Below are positions 10,983-21,306 of a stretch of DNA of 64,000 nucleotides, one piece after another. Under the pieces are notes generated by a model. It searched no databases. It was not told the origin of the DNA and was given only the letters and a program-made list of their open reading frames with translations. Each line of letters begins with the position of its first letter. Positions within the stretch are counted from its first letter, which is position 1. Both the position numbers and the translations under genes were made by a program. Origin of the DNA: Nitzschia sp. DOCU1 (Eukaryota > Bacillariophyta > Bacillariophyceae > Bacillariales > Bacillariaceae). The stretch covers positions 620,001-684,000 of the forward strand of contig OX595989.1 in assembly GCA_951394045.1 (NCBI GenBank), read 5' to 3'.

Positions 10983-13090
10983 ATGTTGAGTCCTCTCTTG
11001 TGCTTGCTGTCCCTGCTATTGACGTTTGGCTTTCGATTTAGTCAAGCGCGAAACGACGAGCCTCCGAATTTTATCTTTATCGTATCGGACGATGTCGGCT
11101 TTGGAGATTTGGCGTGTTATGGACATCCCTATGCCGAGACGCCCAACTTAGATCGACTGGCCGCAGAAGGCACCATGTACACGCAATTTGATATGACCGG
11201 TAATGTTTGTACTCACACTCGATCTGGCCTTATGACGGGACGAAATCCCTCGTGGTTCCCGAATTTCACGGCAGAGTACGGTTTCTTGGGCGCCCTGACG
11301 ATCACCAAGTTACTCCAAGAACAGGCCGGCTATGTCACGGGACACATTGGAAAGTGGAATATTGGACCAGATCCGGAAATTGAGTACATTGAATACGGAA
11401 TTGACGATTTGCGGCTCACTGGACATCTGGAGAACGACCCTCGAGGTCGGGAAGGCCTACGATTTGACGATGCCATTGACTTTGTGGAACAAAATCAAAA
11501 GAAACCTTTCTACTTGAATCTATGGATCCATGCGACGCATACTCCTATTCAAGCCCCTGAGGAAATGATTGATCGCTACAGAGATTTGCAGGTCAATCGG
11601 TCCGACTTTTCCTATTGGATGCAAAGTCAATTTGATGAGGTAGAAAGCTTAGGGGGAGATATCGACAAGAGCATGCAACTCTATCTTGCGGATCTATATG
11701 AAATGGATTTAAATGTGGGGCGTCTATTGGATACACTGGACGCATTGAATCTAACAGACAACACAATAGTCGTCTTTACAAGGTGGGTGAATGAAGGAGC
11801 AGCGGATCCACAAGTAGGTTGACATCACGCACACTCACAATTCGTTTCGTTTGTAGCGACAATGGACCGGCTAGTCCCAGTGCAAGTTTAGACAATGTCG
11901 GCTATGCTGGTATCTTGCGTGAGGGCAAGCATTTTTATTACGAGGGAGGTGTTCGAATGCCCTTCATTGTTCGTTGGCCAGGACGAACACCTGCGGGGGA
12001 AATCAACCCTTCGCTGATGTTTGGCATTGATTGGCTGCCAACCGTCTGCACCTTAGCGGGCTGTGATAATATTCCCTGGAGTCTAGTGGAAGGAGAGGAC
12101 ATGTCGGACGTTTTCCTTGGAGCGGTACGGGATCGACAGACGCCGTTGCTTTGGAGAGGCATTGGACCTTCACAATCATACTTTAGTACACGATGGATTC
12201 GATACGGTCCTTGGAAGATGGTGGGGCATGACAAGGAGCTCTACAATCTTGATGATGATCCCGAAGAACGCAATAATATCTACAACGAGGAACCTGACAT
12301 TGTCCAGGCTCTAATTGACACCCTGCATGCATGGAACGCAACGCTTCCTATCGATCACGCTCGCAATTTCAGTGATCCACTCCCCTTTGATCCACTAAAA
12401 CCAGTGGATCGATTACCTTTACCGAATATTGACCTAGGCAATACTGGGCCAAAACCTACCATCCCTCCTTCGCCCGCCCCGACGGCTCCAACTTCTTTAC
12501 CTACGCCGAATCCCACGGCTCCGACTGCTACACCGTCGACAAGTCCAACCCAACCACGAGTTGGGCCTGATTGTCAAATATTTGAAGAGTTGCCCTTTAC
12601 TGCTCTGGCTTACCAGTATTGTGCATACAATGAAAGTACTTTAGAGAATAATGGTGGATTTGGAAGCGGACCCGTCGATGTGTCAGAGTTTGACTACACT
12701 CGCGATAACTTTACTGATGCAGAAGCCTTTTGCGGAGGAAAAACTTTTATCCGTGATACAGTAAGCGGGGAGTACGTTGAATACGTCTTCAACGCGTTGT
12801 CAGAGGTCAATTTGACTATTACGGCCAAGGTTTCAAGCGTAAGGCCAAGGAATCTTACAATGAGGCTAACGAATGACGACTCTGGCTATTTTGCAACTCA
12901 GCAATTCAACTCATACACTGCCGGCTGGTTCAACTTTACAGCCCTCACCTGGAAAACTCCGGGAGTGCCAGCTGGAATGAATCGCCTCCGAGTCACATTT
13001 ACCGACGGCTTTACCAATTTGTGTGCCATCGATTTCATTCAGTACACTAGTTCGTCGACGCCAACTTCGGCCGAAGGTCCGTCGACCTAG
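10983..13090 (+). CDS. Secreted sulfatase with C-terminal beta-sandwich module
   Basis: Two exons, 10983-11782 and 11857-13090, with a 74-nt GTGGGT...TTGTAG intron that splits the Ser codon of SDNGP; 677 residues. A signal peptide (LLCLLSLLLTFGF) is followed by a type I sulfatase domain: metal-site IFIVSDDVGFGDL, NLDRLAAEGTMYTQF, the catalytic segment VCTHTRSGLMTGR, GHIGKWNIG, and TSDNGP. The usual maturation motif is C-x-P/A-x-R; here it is C-T-H-T-R, with His at the third place. After the catalytic domain comes a Pro/Thr/Ser linker (about residues 490-525) and then a roughly 170-residue domain with YVEYVFNALSEVNLTI and RLRVTFTDGFTNLCAIDFIQY, resembling CBM6/35-type carbohydrate-binding sandwiches. 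A role in trimming sulfated polysaccharides outside the cell is inferred. Substrate unknown. Confidence 0.88.
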
Positions 13091-13194
13091 ATATTGGAGG
13101 GTTTAGAATCCTCTGTTAGGCCTACAATGGACACTTCAAAGTAGCGGGAAACTATTGCCGGGGGTGGCTATTGCATTCTTTTCTGGTCTTATGG

Positions 13195-13484
13195 TACTCC
13201 TCTAGCGACGTTCATGATATGTTGATCGGCGAACAAGCAAGAATATGCGATTGGAGCCACAGCCCAATGCTGGAGGTTCGGGGATTGTCTAGCCATGGAT
13301 GTTTATAAATTGATAATACCAGGTACAAGATACATAGTGTACTCCTCTAGCGACGTTCATGTTATGTTGATCGGCGAACAAGCAAGAATATGCGATTGGA
13401 GCCACAGCCCAATGCTGGAGGTTGGGGGATTGTCTAGCCATGGATGTTTATAAATTGATAATACCAGGTACAAGATACATAGTG
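13195..13484. repeat. Tandem direct repeat, two 145-bp units
   Basis: Units 13195-13339 and 13340-13484 start TACTCCTCTAGCGACGTTCA and are nearly identical; I see only two differences (atgatatg versus atgttatg, and ggttcggg versus ggttgggg). The repeat lies just past the sulfatase stop. A shorter echo (ggacgttcatgat) appears near 13541. No open frame or known element is inside. Confidence 0.9.
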
Positions 13485-13869
13485 TATGTGCTATACCTTG
13501 CTTTGGGCTCTACGGTACCAGGAAATTGTTTTGCACTTGGGGACGTTCATGATGGCATTGAGTAGTTGATAACTACCTACAGTAGTGTAATCTTCAATAA
13601 TCTTCATAGTGCATCCTTTATTTTAATTGGGATAACTCTTACGGCGTGTTGAAGCCCAAATAGTCGTTATGAGCATGTCACGTTGGTCTCACTTTCAGGT
13701 GTTACGTTACTGAAAGACCAATCCAACGAGACATCAATTGATGGATATGTTCCCTATAGTGGTGAACATGGCGTTGCCTCCAGACTCGGTTTAGATCCCA
13801 TAATTGCCCTTCCAAAGAAGCAACTGGAACCAGGAATAATCAAAGACGACGCATCCCCCGCGACGAAAT

Positions 13870-15271
13870 CTAAAATTCGCCACTCAACACCATGTTGGCG
13901 ACACCACCATATCGACTGCTGGTGTACTTCTTGGTGACGGCCCGAAGTTCGGGTGAGGTGGAGGCCTTTTCGGCGAGGATGGCGCGAGCTACGGGGGCGA
14001 TATCCTCTTCGCAATAGTTAGCGTAGTGCAAAAGTGTGGGGCTCCAGGCGTTACGTCCAACAGTTCGTCGAGCAATCATAACAGCAGCGGCTGCTAGTTG
14101 ACTGGGAAGATAGTGGAGCAAATTGTAGCTTTGGAGAGTACCATCCAAGATGTAACAAGAGAGCTGCACGATGCGTTTGTCGGCATGGGCGGCTTTCAGG
14201 AAGCGAACCAAAAAAGCGTGTGCGCTGGGGATGGTGATGTTGTAGTTGAGAGTTTTCAAAATCTGTTCTTCCATCTCAATAATCTAAACGAAAAACAAAC
14301 AAAAAGAACAGGGATGTGAGGCAATGCTCATATTCAATGATTGCAGTCCAAAGCAAACAAGTACAAACCACGTACCTCGGATCGCGTGTAAGCGCGATCG
14401 CAGATGTAAACCAAGTCACGAAGCTCAGGAGGGTAGATCTCCTCGTACTTGGACGCAATCAAAAGGGATGTGACGCCCACTAGTTGAAGTTTTGGTCGAG
14501 AAACTTCCTTGATCTCCAAGTAGCGATCGATGAGGTTGATGGTCAAGTACAAGGTCTCAGGAACCAGTTTGAACTTCAGATGAACCTCCACTAGCCAATC
14601 GACAAGGATGGATCGCATGCGTTCGTTGATATGGGGCTGGCATTCCATGAAGGTGGGACGAACGGAGGTGGTAGCTTCCTTGCTACGAAAATGATGATAC
14701 ATATCCTGCACGTAGCTGGTGACGCAAAGTGGATCCTCGGCATCGCGTTCATCAATATTGTCCGAGTTTCCATTGTACTGGTAGCTGGAAGGATTCGGAA
14801 CAGGTTGTTGCGTGGGATCGGTGACAGTGCGGATCATAGGACGAACTCCTCCAAGAGTATGGGGCTGATTTGTTGTGTCGGCCGGGTTTCGCTGTTCTGC
14901 TACGGCAAAAGGCTGGAAGTTCTGGCGAGGGGGGATGTAAACGTTGCCGCTAGCTCCGCGCTTCTCAGGCAAGATGTTTTGGCCAGGCTTGCTACCGGCA
15001 TTTTGGTTAGCATTGGCGTTGGTGAGATCCTAAAAAGTAAAGACAAAGAAAGCGAGAATAATAAGCACGAGAAAAGTCGTTAGAAGATGTCACGAAACTT
15101 AACCAATTGCTGGACGACAAGAAAGTCTCACTGAACGCCCACAAAAATGGGATTCAGCTGACAATTGAATTGGCTAGAGGTAAAGCAAGCACTCACCCGA
15201 AAGGCTCCACGAGAACGAGTGTTTGATGCAATTGACGACTGCATCGGTGCGTTGTTGTTAGGTCTGAACAT
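13870..15271 (-). CDS. CYCB: B-type mitotic cyclin
   Basis: Three exons: 15271-15197, 15029-14376 and 14283-13870; all junctions fall between codons; 380 residues. B cyclins activate CDK1 for entry into mitosis. A destruction-box-like motif RGAFRDLTN (residues 21-29, consensus RxxLxxxxN with Phe for Leu) is assembled across the first intron. The first cyclin box carries the hallmark MRSILVDWLVEVHLKFKLVPETLYLT, then LQLVGVTSLLIASKYEEIYPPE, and the second box follows (LKTLNYNITIPSAHAFLVRF, LLHYLPSQLAAAAVMIARR). The length is typical of B cyclins. APC/C-dependent turnover is inferred from the D-box. Confidence 0.93.
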
Positions 15272-17019
15272 TGCTGCGGGTTTCGTTGATAAGGAAATGG
15301 AAATGAAAGGTGGCTAGAAATCGATTCAAACAGAGTGGGTTGCAATGAAGGAAATGCAAAGCATACAAGGAAATCCTATTGACTGCAAGAGCAACAACAA
15401 CTTTCGGAGAGGAGTTGACGACAAGAAGAGATGTTGTGGGAGATACTCCTGCTGTTTGAGGCTCCGATTGGGGAGGTGAGATGGCGATGGCAATTTGGCC
15501 AAGGAAAGATGAAGCAAGGTGGCGATTCGGCGATTACATGTTCAGATCATGTTTCAAACTCAATCCTTTCCAAAGAAGTGAAGATTGTATATTGCTTTGA
15601 CATGGGTTCATTACTTAACATTCCATGCGTTGTGATATTTTTTTGGCTTATGGACAAACCGCGTGCAAAACGAAAATCCCCTGCAACACGCGGACTGCGC
15701 AGAGGCTATACTATCAACGGCCAACAGCGAAAAGACTGTTTAATGTCGCGGTCAGGCTTATGCAAAATACAGAGTTGAATAATGCATTTACGACAAATTG
15801 TTATTGTTTTTATCGATATTGTACCGACATGTAGGTCGAAATCACCTCCGCTTGTCGGTCAACGGCGAACCCTTCGCCTTCTAGCGTTTCGACTATCATT
15901 TAGCCGCGGCAAGTTTGGCGAACATCCGTTTTTCTCGGTAACAGCCGACTCTTTCATTGGAAGGCGAACGACTTCATTGGCACGAAATCCCGCGTGATAC
16001 TGAAACACTAAAATAAAAATGAGACAAAACACAACAATTCATTCCTCTCCACCATTTGTAGAACGTTATTTCCCCATGACGATCTTTCCTTCGAGGAGGT
16101 GCTTTCTATATTGATAAAGACAGATGAGTATCGATTAGTCAAGAACTCTCACAATAATCGGAGACGCGATCGGAATCATCGTTGGAAACTGGTCCTGCTG
16201 CGCTCGACGCAAGAACATTTTTTGGTGAGGGCAATCTTCCTAGTACCCTCCTTATTGTACAATCAATGTTGGAGTTGAAAAGTCAACACTCCCGGGTCAA
16301 AAAATTACTTATGACGTGGGAGTTGTCATCGTAGCTGCGTTTGAATTCTAATCCCAAGGGTTTCAGATTCCAGTTTCATGGGCTCTCCGTTCAGAACAAC
16401 GATCAGAAGAACATCCTCCGTGTACAACTCCTCCCTCCAACAAGAATACTTTTCTTCAAAATGGGCTTCACTGCAAATTTTTGAAATCGAAGGGCTGATA
16501 TTGACATTCAGGCGAAGAGCGCCCAGCATATCCTTGACAAGAATGATGGTGTTTCGTCTGCTGAGGACAGCAGGCTTCCTCCACGACAACAACCAACAAG
16601 TAGGAGTCTAGTGCCACTGCTAAGCTTTGGCTCTCTGGTAGCAACAGAGAATTGAATGAATCACTGTTATCGTTTTGACCCAAATTACTAGTTCTCGGCG
16701 ATCCTGTAGTGTAGCCATGATGTCGCATCGATATAGCGGATGCGCAGTTCCCTTGGTCGAGTCGGTCGAAGATACCCCTCCATGAAGCAACGTCTGAACG
16801 TCCATCCGTTGTTGAATGGATGACGTTGCCTTCGTGGAGCCTGTGAATATGTGGCACGTAAATGCTCCCTCCGACCGCGTTTTTCACGCCGTTGCGACTC
16901 ATTTTCGTCGTCGTTGTCGTCGCCATTGCCTGAAGTATATCTTTAGCAAAGTGTTGCAAACACAGAGCTACCTATCGGCATACCGAGTATATCGAATAAC
17001 TACTGAGGACTCGCCTACC
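15272..17019. other. Intergenic region, no gene recognised
   Basis: About 1.75 kb between the divergent starts of cyclin B and the MBOAT gene. Several open frames of 60-160 codons overlap in both strands (for example 16468-16959 minus) but none has a recognisable domain or a coherent gene structure. It should contain both promoters. Confidence 0.45.
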
Positions 17020-18628
17020 ATGCAACTTCCTGACGCTGCTGTGGCGGTGATCGACGCCAGTCTCAAATTTGTCTACTCGTTCAAGCCCCTGGTTGAGCAG
17101 ACGGTGGTTCTCGGTACGTTGGGGGTCGTCTTTGGTAAAAGAGTCCCTGAATCTTTTGCTTTCATCGGATATTTATTCATTGTGTGTGTCAACTGTAACT
17201 GTAACTCATTTTCTTTTCTTCTTAGTCCCCGATGTGTTGCGATCACAAATGGTTGTCGTCGCCGACATGGTGGGTATGGACGTGGAGACTGTTTCGTACG
17301 TCCTGGGCATGTTCGTCTGCTACCCTCTGGGAATGATCATGCTTGCCATTCCCTATGGCATGCCACGCCACCTATTTTCCTTCTTGTTGGGAGCTTTTCT
17401 ACTTCAGTTCACTCTGGGTGCCCAGTGGATCCACCAACTTATTAGTTCGTTGATTGCATATGCAATGATTCTCGTCCTTCCTCGCAAGACTTTGAAGCTG
17501 GCTCTGCCGGTCTTTGCCATGGCCTACATGTGCGCTGGTCACCTGCATCGACAGTATATTAACTATCTTGGTTGGGACTTGGACTTTACGGGCGTTCAGA
17601 TGGTCCTCACCCAAAAGTTGTACATGGTCGGTTTCAACTTGTACGACGGCGAACTCCTAGCCAAGGGCAAGGATGACAGAGCCGCAAAGAAATGCGCCCA
17701 GTTTGCTTTGAAGGATGCCCCGGGCCTTTTGGAGTTTCTAGGATACACCTTCTGCTTTTCCAGCCTTCTCGCCGGTCCAGCGACGGAGTATTCTGTCTAT
17801 TTGGGTGCCATTGAAGGAACCGTCTTCAAAACCCCTGATGGAAAGATGCAAAAGCCCCCGAGCAACCTCGTCCCCACTCTATGGCCCTTACTCCAGAGCT
17901 TGGTCTGCATGGTTTTGTTCTTGGTAATCGGCGGTAAATTCCCACTCCTGGATCCTTCCGATCCCCAGCACAACGACCCGGTGATCATCACGGAAGAATT
18001 CACAAAGCAGTTCTGGCCGTACCGGATTCTGTACTGCTGGTGTGCCCTACTTGCAGTTCGTATGAAGTACTATTTTGGTTGGAAGAATGCTCAAGGAGCG
18101 TGCAATGTGTGGTACTCTGGGTTTGAGGGATTTGACGAGAAGGGAGAACCAAAGGGATGGTCCTTCTCTGACAATATGGACATTCTTGGTTTCGAATTCC
18201 CGCCGGATGTGCAAACCATGACGAAGAAGTGGAACAAGAAGACTTCAGATTGGTTGGCTCGTTACGTCTATATTCGCACGGGTGGAAACCTCATCGCCGT
18301 ATACTCCACCAGTGCCTTTTGGCATGGGTTCTACCCTGGGTACTACCTGTTTTTCTTGTCTGTCCCTCTCGTTACGTTTTGCGATCGACTGGCCAAGAAG
18401 AAGTTGTCGCCGATGTTCTCACCGTCGCAGTTCTCTGTATATGGTTTGTTGGCTTCGTTCATGACAGTGATCGTCATCAACTACATGGTCCTTGGCTTCG
18501 TGTTGTTGGCATCAAGTTGGTCACTGGCGGCTTGGAAGAGCCATTACTACTTCGGACATGTAGGTGGTATCCTCATGTATGCCATTCTGACGGCAATGCC
18601 GTCGCCCAAGAAGGAAAAGACAGTGTAG
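17020..18628 (+). CDS. MBOAT-family lysophospholipid acyltransferase
   Basis: Two exons, 17020-17113 and 17226-18628, with a 112-nt intron ending in a pyrimidine-rich TTTTCTTTTCTTCTTAG; 498 residues. The protein is strongly hydrophobic with many membrane spans. Family marks are HLHRQYINYLGWDLDFTG, the KWNKKTSDWLARYVYIR segment with the conserved Asn, and the active-site His in SAFWHGFYPGYY (His398). These match the LPCAT/LPEAT branch (ALE1, MBOAT5-like), which re-acylates lysophospholipids in the ER as part of the Lands cycle; in algae these enzymes move polyunsaturated acyl chains between phospholipids and storage lipid. The C-terminus ends in a lysine-rich KKEKTV, which resembles an ER-retrieval tail. 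Head-group specificity cannot be told from sequence. Confidence 0.92.
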
Positions 18629-19519
18629 AAGCCTCGCTGGTCGATGATTCAGTCTTGTCGCCTAGGCCTGCAAACGTCATATAAACTCTCATGATCCCAA
18701 AACATGTGCACATGACGACAAATTTATATTAGATTAAAGTAAATTATCGTGAGCTTGTGCTTCTTAGCTCCCTTTCTAGAGGTTTGAGGCTGTAGCCCGC
18801 AGGAGAGCGAAACATGGTCGTGGACAGGCTGTGACACACGGCAGGGACATGTCGTTTCAAGGCGAGGAAATGCTTTGTCATCAAAATGAATCTATGAGCG
18901 AGGAGGGCTTCAGTCTAGAAGGCTTTATGAGGTGTTGAGCATACCTGCTTTCATACCTGACCCCAGTCATCCTGTAGCCGAGGAACATGCGGCTGCTTTG
19001 GTGTGAGACAGCCAACCCTCGGCAGGCCCCCAATGGCTTGATCTCGACCCACGTGTGTCACCAGTGGACGGAATGTCAACTGTGTCAAGGCAAAAAGCAA
19101 GTTCGACATTGATCGGGCGCGATCTTTCCTGAAAAGTATGGCCATTCTCTCGTGGATGGCGCACATTCTCAAACCGCAATCCAGGAGGGCGATGAAGACG
19201 ATTCCGAGCCGATCACAGCCCATCTGAAGCGAGCCCGCGAAAATGATAAGCAACAACGGCATTGAAACGATGCATAAGACGAAGAATGACTATAAACATG
19301 TCATAGCAAGAAAACGACCCACGATGATGAGCACATGGTCCTTGTTCAGAACTATTTGCTTTCTAGGGCGAGACAGCCGCTGTCGTCTTCAAAAAGGTTT
19401 ACCTCTACTTCCACTTGATCCATTCTATTGCTTTACGCTTCTTACCGCACCAGCATCAGCCACATTATTCTCAACAAAAGGGGGATTCTGTCGACAACGC
19501 CCTGTGAGGGCGTCAATTG
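18629..19519. other. Intergenic region, no gene recognised
   Basis: About 0.9 kb between the MBOAT stop and the tRNA array. It includes the MBOAT 3' UTR. No repeat, tRNA or credible open frame was seen apart from short overlapping frames on the minus strand. Confidence 0.45.
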
Positions 19520-19523
19520 AAAA
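19520..19523 (-). terminator. Pol III terminator after tRNA-Sec copy 1
   Basis: A TTTT run on the minus strand starts two bases past the discriminator base of the last tRNA-Sec copy, as expected for an RNA polymerase III terminator. It is short, so efficiency is uncertain. Confidence 0.65.
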
Positions 19524-19524
19524 T

Positions 19525-19611
19525 CGTGCGCAAGGTTGAATCGAACAACTACGCCGCTAGGCGTCCCAAGGTTTGAAGCCTTGACCCACCACCAGGCAGG
19601 ATCATGCACAC
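19525..19611 (-). tRNA. tRNA-Sec: tRNA-Sec (UCA), copy 1
   Basis: 87 nt on the minus strand, position 1 at 19611 and the discriminator G at 19525. It folds as a eukaryotic selenocysteine tRNA: 9-bp acceptor GTGTGCATG/CTTGCGCAC (with the T8-T mismatch also seen in animal tRNA-Sec), 6-bp D stem CCTGCC/GGTGGG with TGGT loop, anticodon stem CAAGG/CCTTG, loop CTTCAAA with anticodon TCA at 19574-19576, long variable arm ACGCC-TAGC-GGCGT, and a 4-bp T stem GTTG/CAAC round TTCGATT. The 9/4 arrangement and UCA anticodon separate it from tRNA-Ser and tRNA-Leu. It reads UGA when recruited by SECIS-bound factors. Confidence 0.97.
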
Positions 19612-19665
19612 AAATATTGCCTCTCAATAACGAGAGGGAGAATGGTGAAAGGTTAACTGCGTGAC

Positions 19666-19674
19666 AAAACAAAA
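19666..19674 (-). terminator. Pol III terminator after tRNA-Sec copy 2
   Basis: Minus-strand TTTTGTTTT lies about 15 nt past the 3' end of copy 2. The spacers after copies 3 and 4 contain no run of four T, so this would be the first terminator met by a polymerase starting at copy 4 or 3. Confidence 0.6.
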
Positions 19675-19688
19675 CGAAGATGATGTGA

Positions 19689-19775
19689 CGTGCGCAAGGT
19701 TGAATCGAACAACTACGCCGCTAGGCGTCCCAAGGTTTGAAGCCTTGACCCACCACCAGGCAGGATCATGCACAC
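19689..19775 (-). tRNA. tRNA-Sec: tRNA-Sec (UCA), copy 2
   Basis: Identical by eye to copy 1 over all 87 nt, with anticodon TCA at 19738-19740 and the same discriminator G. On its 5' side it has the hairpin CCTCT/AGAGG (19784-19800) and TATTTATC on the minus strand at 19815-19808, that is 33-40 nt upstream of position 1, a TATA-like element at about the distance known for external tRNA-Sec promoters in other eukaryotes. Confidence 0.96.
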
Positions 19776-19807
19776 AAATATTACCTCTTCACACGAGAGG
19801 GGGGCAT

Positions 19808-19815
19808 GATAAATA
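19808..19815 (-). promoter_or_regulatory. TATA-like element upstream of tRNA-Sec copy 2
   Basis: TATTTATC on the minus strand, 33-40 nt before the tRNA. The same octamer at the same distance precedes copy 3 (19955-19962) but not copies 1 or 4. Eukaryotic tRNA-Sec genes often use an upstream TATA box with Pol III; function here is inference. Confidence 0.4.
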
Positions 19816-19835
19816 GTTACCTGCAGCAGATGTGC

Positions 19836-19922
19836 CGTGCGCAAGGTTGAATCGAACAACTACGCCGCTAGGCGTCCCAAGGTTTGAAGCCTTGACCCAC
19901 CACCAGGCAGGATCATGCACAC
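19836..19922 (-). tRNA. tRNA-Sec: tRNA-Sec (UCA), copy 3
   Basis: 87-nt copy identical by eye to copies 1 and 2, anticodon TCA at 19885-19887. The 5' flank holds the perfect 6-bp hairpin CCTCTCGTTATTGAGAGG (minus strand, 19931-19948) and TATTTATC at 19955-19962. The 3' spacer of 60 nt to copy 2 has no TTTT run. Confidence 0.96.
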
Positions 19923-19954
19923 AAATATTGCCTCTCAATAACGAGAGGGAGAAT

Positions 19955-19962
19955 GATAAATA
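19955..19962 (-). promoter_or_regulatory. TATA-like element upstream of tRNA-Sec copy 3
   Basis: TATTTATC on the minus strand, 33-40 nt before the tRNA start, the same spacing as before copy 2. Function is inferred from the upstream TATA box of tRNA-Sec genes in other eukaryotes. Confidence 0.4.
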
Positions 19963-19982
19963 GTTACCTGCAGCAGATGTGC

Positions 19983-20069
19983 CGTGCGCAAGGTTGAATC
20001 GAACAACTACGCCGCTAAGCGTCCCAAGGTTTGAAGCCTTGACCCACCACCAGGCAGGATCATGCACAC
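19983..20069 (-). tRNA. tRNA-Sec: tRNA-Sec (UCA), copy 4
   Basis: 87 nt, anticodon TCA at 20032-20034. It differs from the other copies by one base in the variable arm (ACGCT-TAGC-GGCGT), which turns a C-G pair into a T-G wobble and so keeps the fold. It is the first copy in the direction of transcription. Its 5' flank is different from that of the other copies: no CCTCTC hairpin, but the palindrome AGGAGCTCCT starts a few bases upstream. Confidence 0.96.
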
Positions 20070-21306
20070 AAAATCAGGAGCTCCTCGAAGTTAGTAGTGA
20101 CAGTAATCCCCGTTGTGTCATGGATGGCATAACTTTGCTATGACGGCGACGAGGGGCCGACTCTTACGCTCTTGCCCCATGGGCCGTCGTTGCCAGAGTG
20201 GCACCCTCGCCGGTACCTGTTCCCAGGTTCGGCACTCTCTGCCACTGCGTCCGGGGAATTTCCCAAAGAAGCTTGCCACTGCAAGAGCGGCGTGCCCTCG
20301 GCCATTTGTCGATGGCGGGGCGCTCCTCTAAGCCATCATCGTCACCTCAATTTCGAGAAACTGAGCTTGGTGGAAAAGAGGAGGACCACGAACGTGGAAG
20401 CGCGGGCGGATGAATGGCTGCAAACCTTCCACGCGGAAGCGCGATGCCGATGCACTATTATTCATTCCGCCGCCGCCGCTCCTCGCCGCCCGACCAAATG
20501 GAATACTTCCCCAGATCCTGCTGACGTTGGTATTTATCGATGGCCACACAACCCTTGGAAAGTAGGGATGAGACGCCAGGCATTCGCGATCCGAAGTCCT
20601 TCTCTTTGGTAGTTAAGAGCATTAATACTATTTAATGGCATGACAAACGAAATTATCTCTGGGAATCTTGCTAGAAGTATTTGCCAAGTGTAGCAAACTT
20701 CACTTCCCACAAGCGCCCGCGAACATTATCATTCACAACCTGCATCTGGTTGATCCTTGCTGACTATTGATAAAAAGTGTGCCTTAAATCTTACTATCAC
20801 AATAAGTAAAAAGACATCTTAATCGTAGTTTTCGCTGATGTAGCACACAGTGCGACACGCCACAACAGAACCTGAAGTGTGCATCCCATTGACTCTCGTC
20901 TCATTCATCCGAAAATTTGACGACTACGGGTAGAAAAACTATTGCCTTCATAGCTACCGCTGCTAGAAGGGGTCTGTCAAAGCTAGAATTGATATACAAG
21001 CCTTCTGCTTCCACCATTCTCGCCCGAAGATTGCCTCCCTTTGGATCAATTGCAAACAACAACACCAAACAAGGAAATAGCTTCGAGCAAGGAGGCTTTG
21101 TTTTTTTATATTACTATAACTGTCAGCAAGTTTTTGGGGCATTTCTCCGCATTATTTAACTATTCATTGGAAGAATCTCTGACACATGAATGACAAGGTG
21201 TTGACGACATCATCATCCAGAATAAGTTGGTACCGCTAGACGTTTGAGCACAACTCAATCCCACCGGCATCATTTGGGATCTTCAGGTTAATAGGGGGTC
21301 TACGCG
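20070..21306. other. Intergenic region, no gene recognised
   Basis: About 1.2 kb between the tRNA array and the GDNP-family gene. The part 20130-20520 is GC-richer than its surroundings and open in several frames at once, but no protein family is recognisable. The rest is AT-rich and should hold the promoter of the plus-strand gene at 21307. Confidence 0.45.

Larger units (their letters stand above)
19525..20069 (-). repeat. Tandem array of four tRNA-Sec units
   Basis: Head-to-tail units with start-to-start spacing of 164, 147 and 147 bp. Spacers share AATATT next to the tRNA 5' end, a short hairpin (CCTCTC/GAGAGG, or CCTCT/AGAGG in one) and, in two of three, the segment GATAAATAGTTACCTGCAGC. 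The spacer between copies 1 and 2 is longer and diverged and has two TTTT runs. Conservation of both tRNA and spacer points to recent unequal crossing-over. Confidence 0.95.

Noticed and set aside
16468..16959. Minus-strand open frame of 163 codons between cyclin B and MBOAT
   Set aside because: It overlaps other frames, has no domain and no splice partners; composition looks like random open sequence.
19525..20069. CRISPR-like array or tRNA-Ser/Leu suppressor genes
   Set aside because: The repeats are 87-nt tRNA genes with dissimilar functional spacers. The 9/4 fold, 6-bp D stem and UCA anticodon fit tRNA-Sec, not a type II tRNA-Ser or tRNA-Leu with an altered anticodon.
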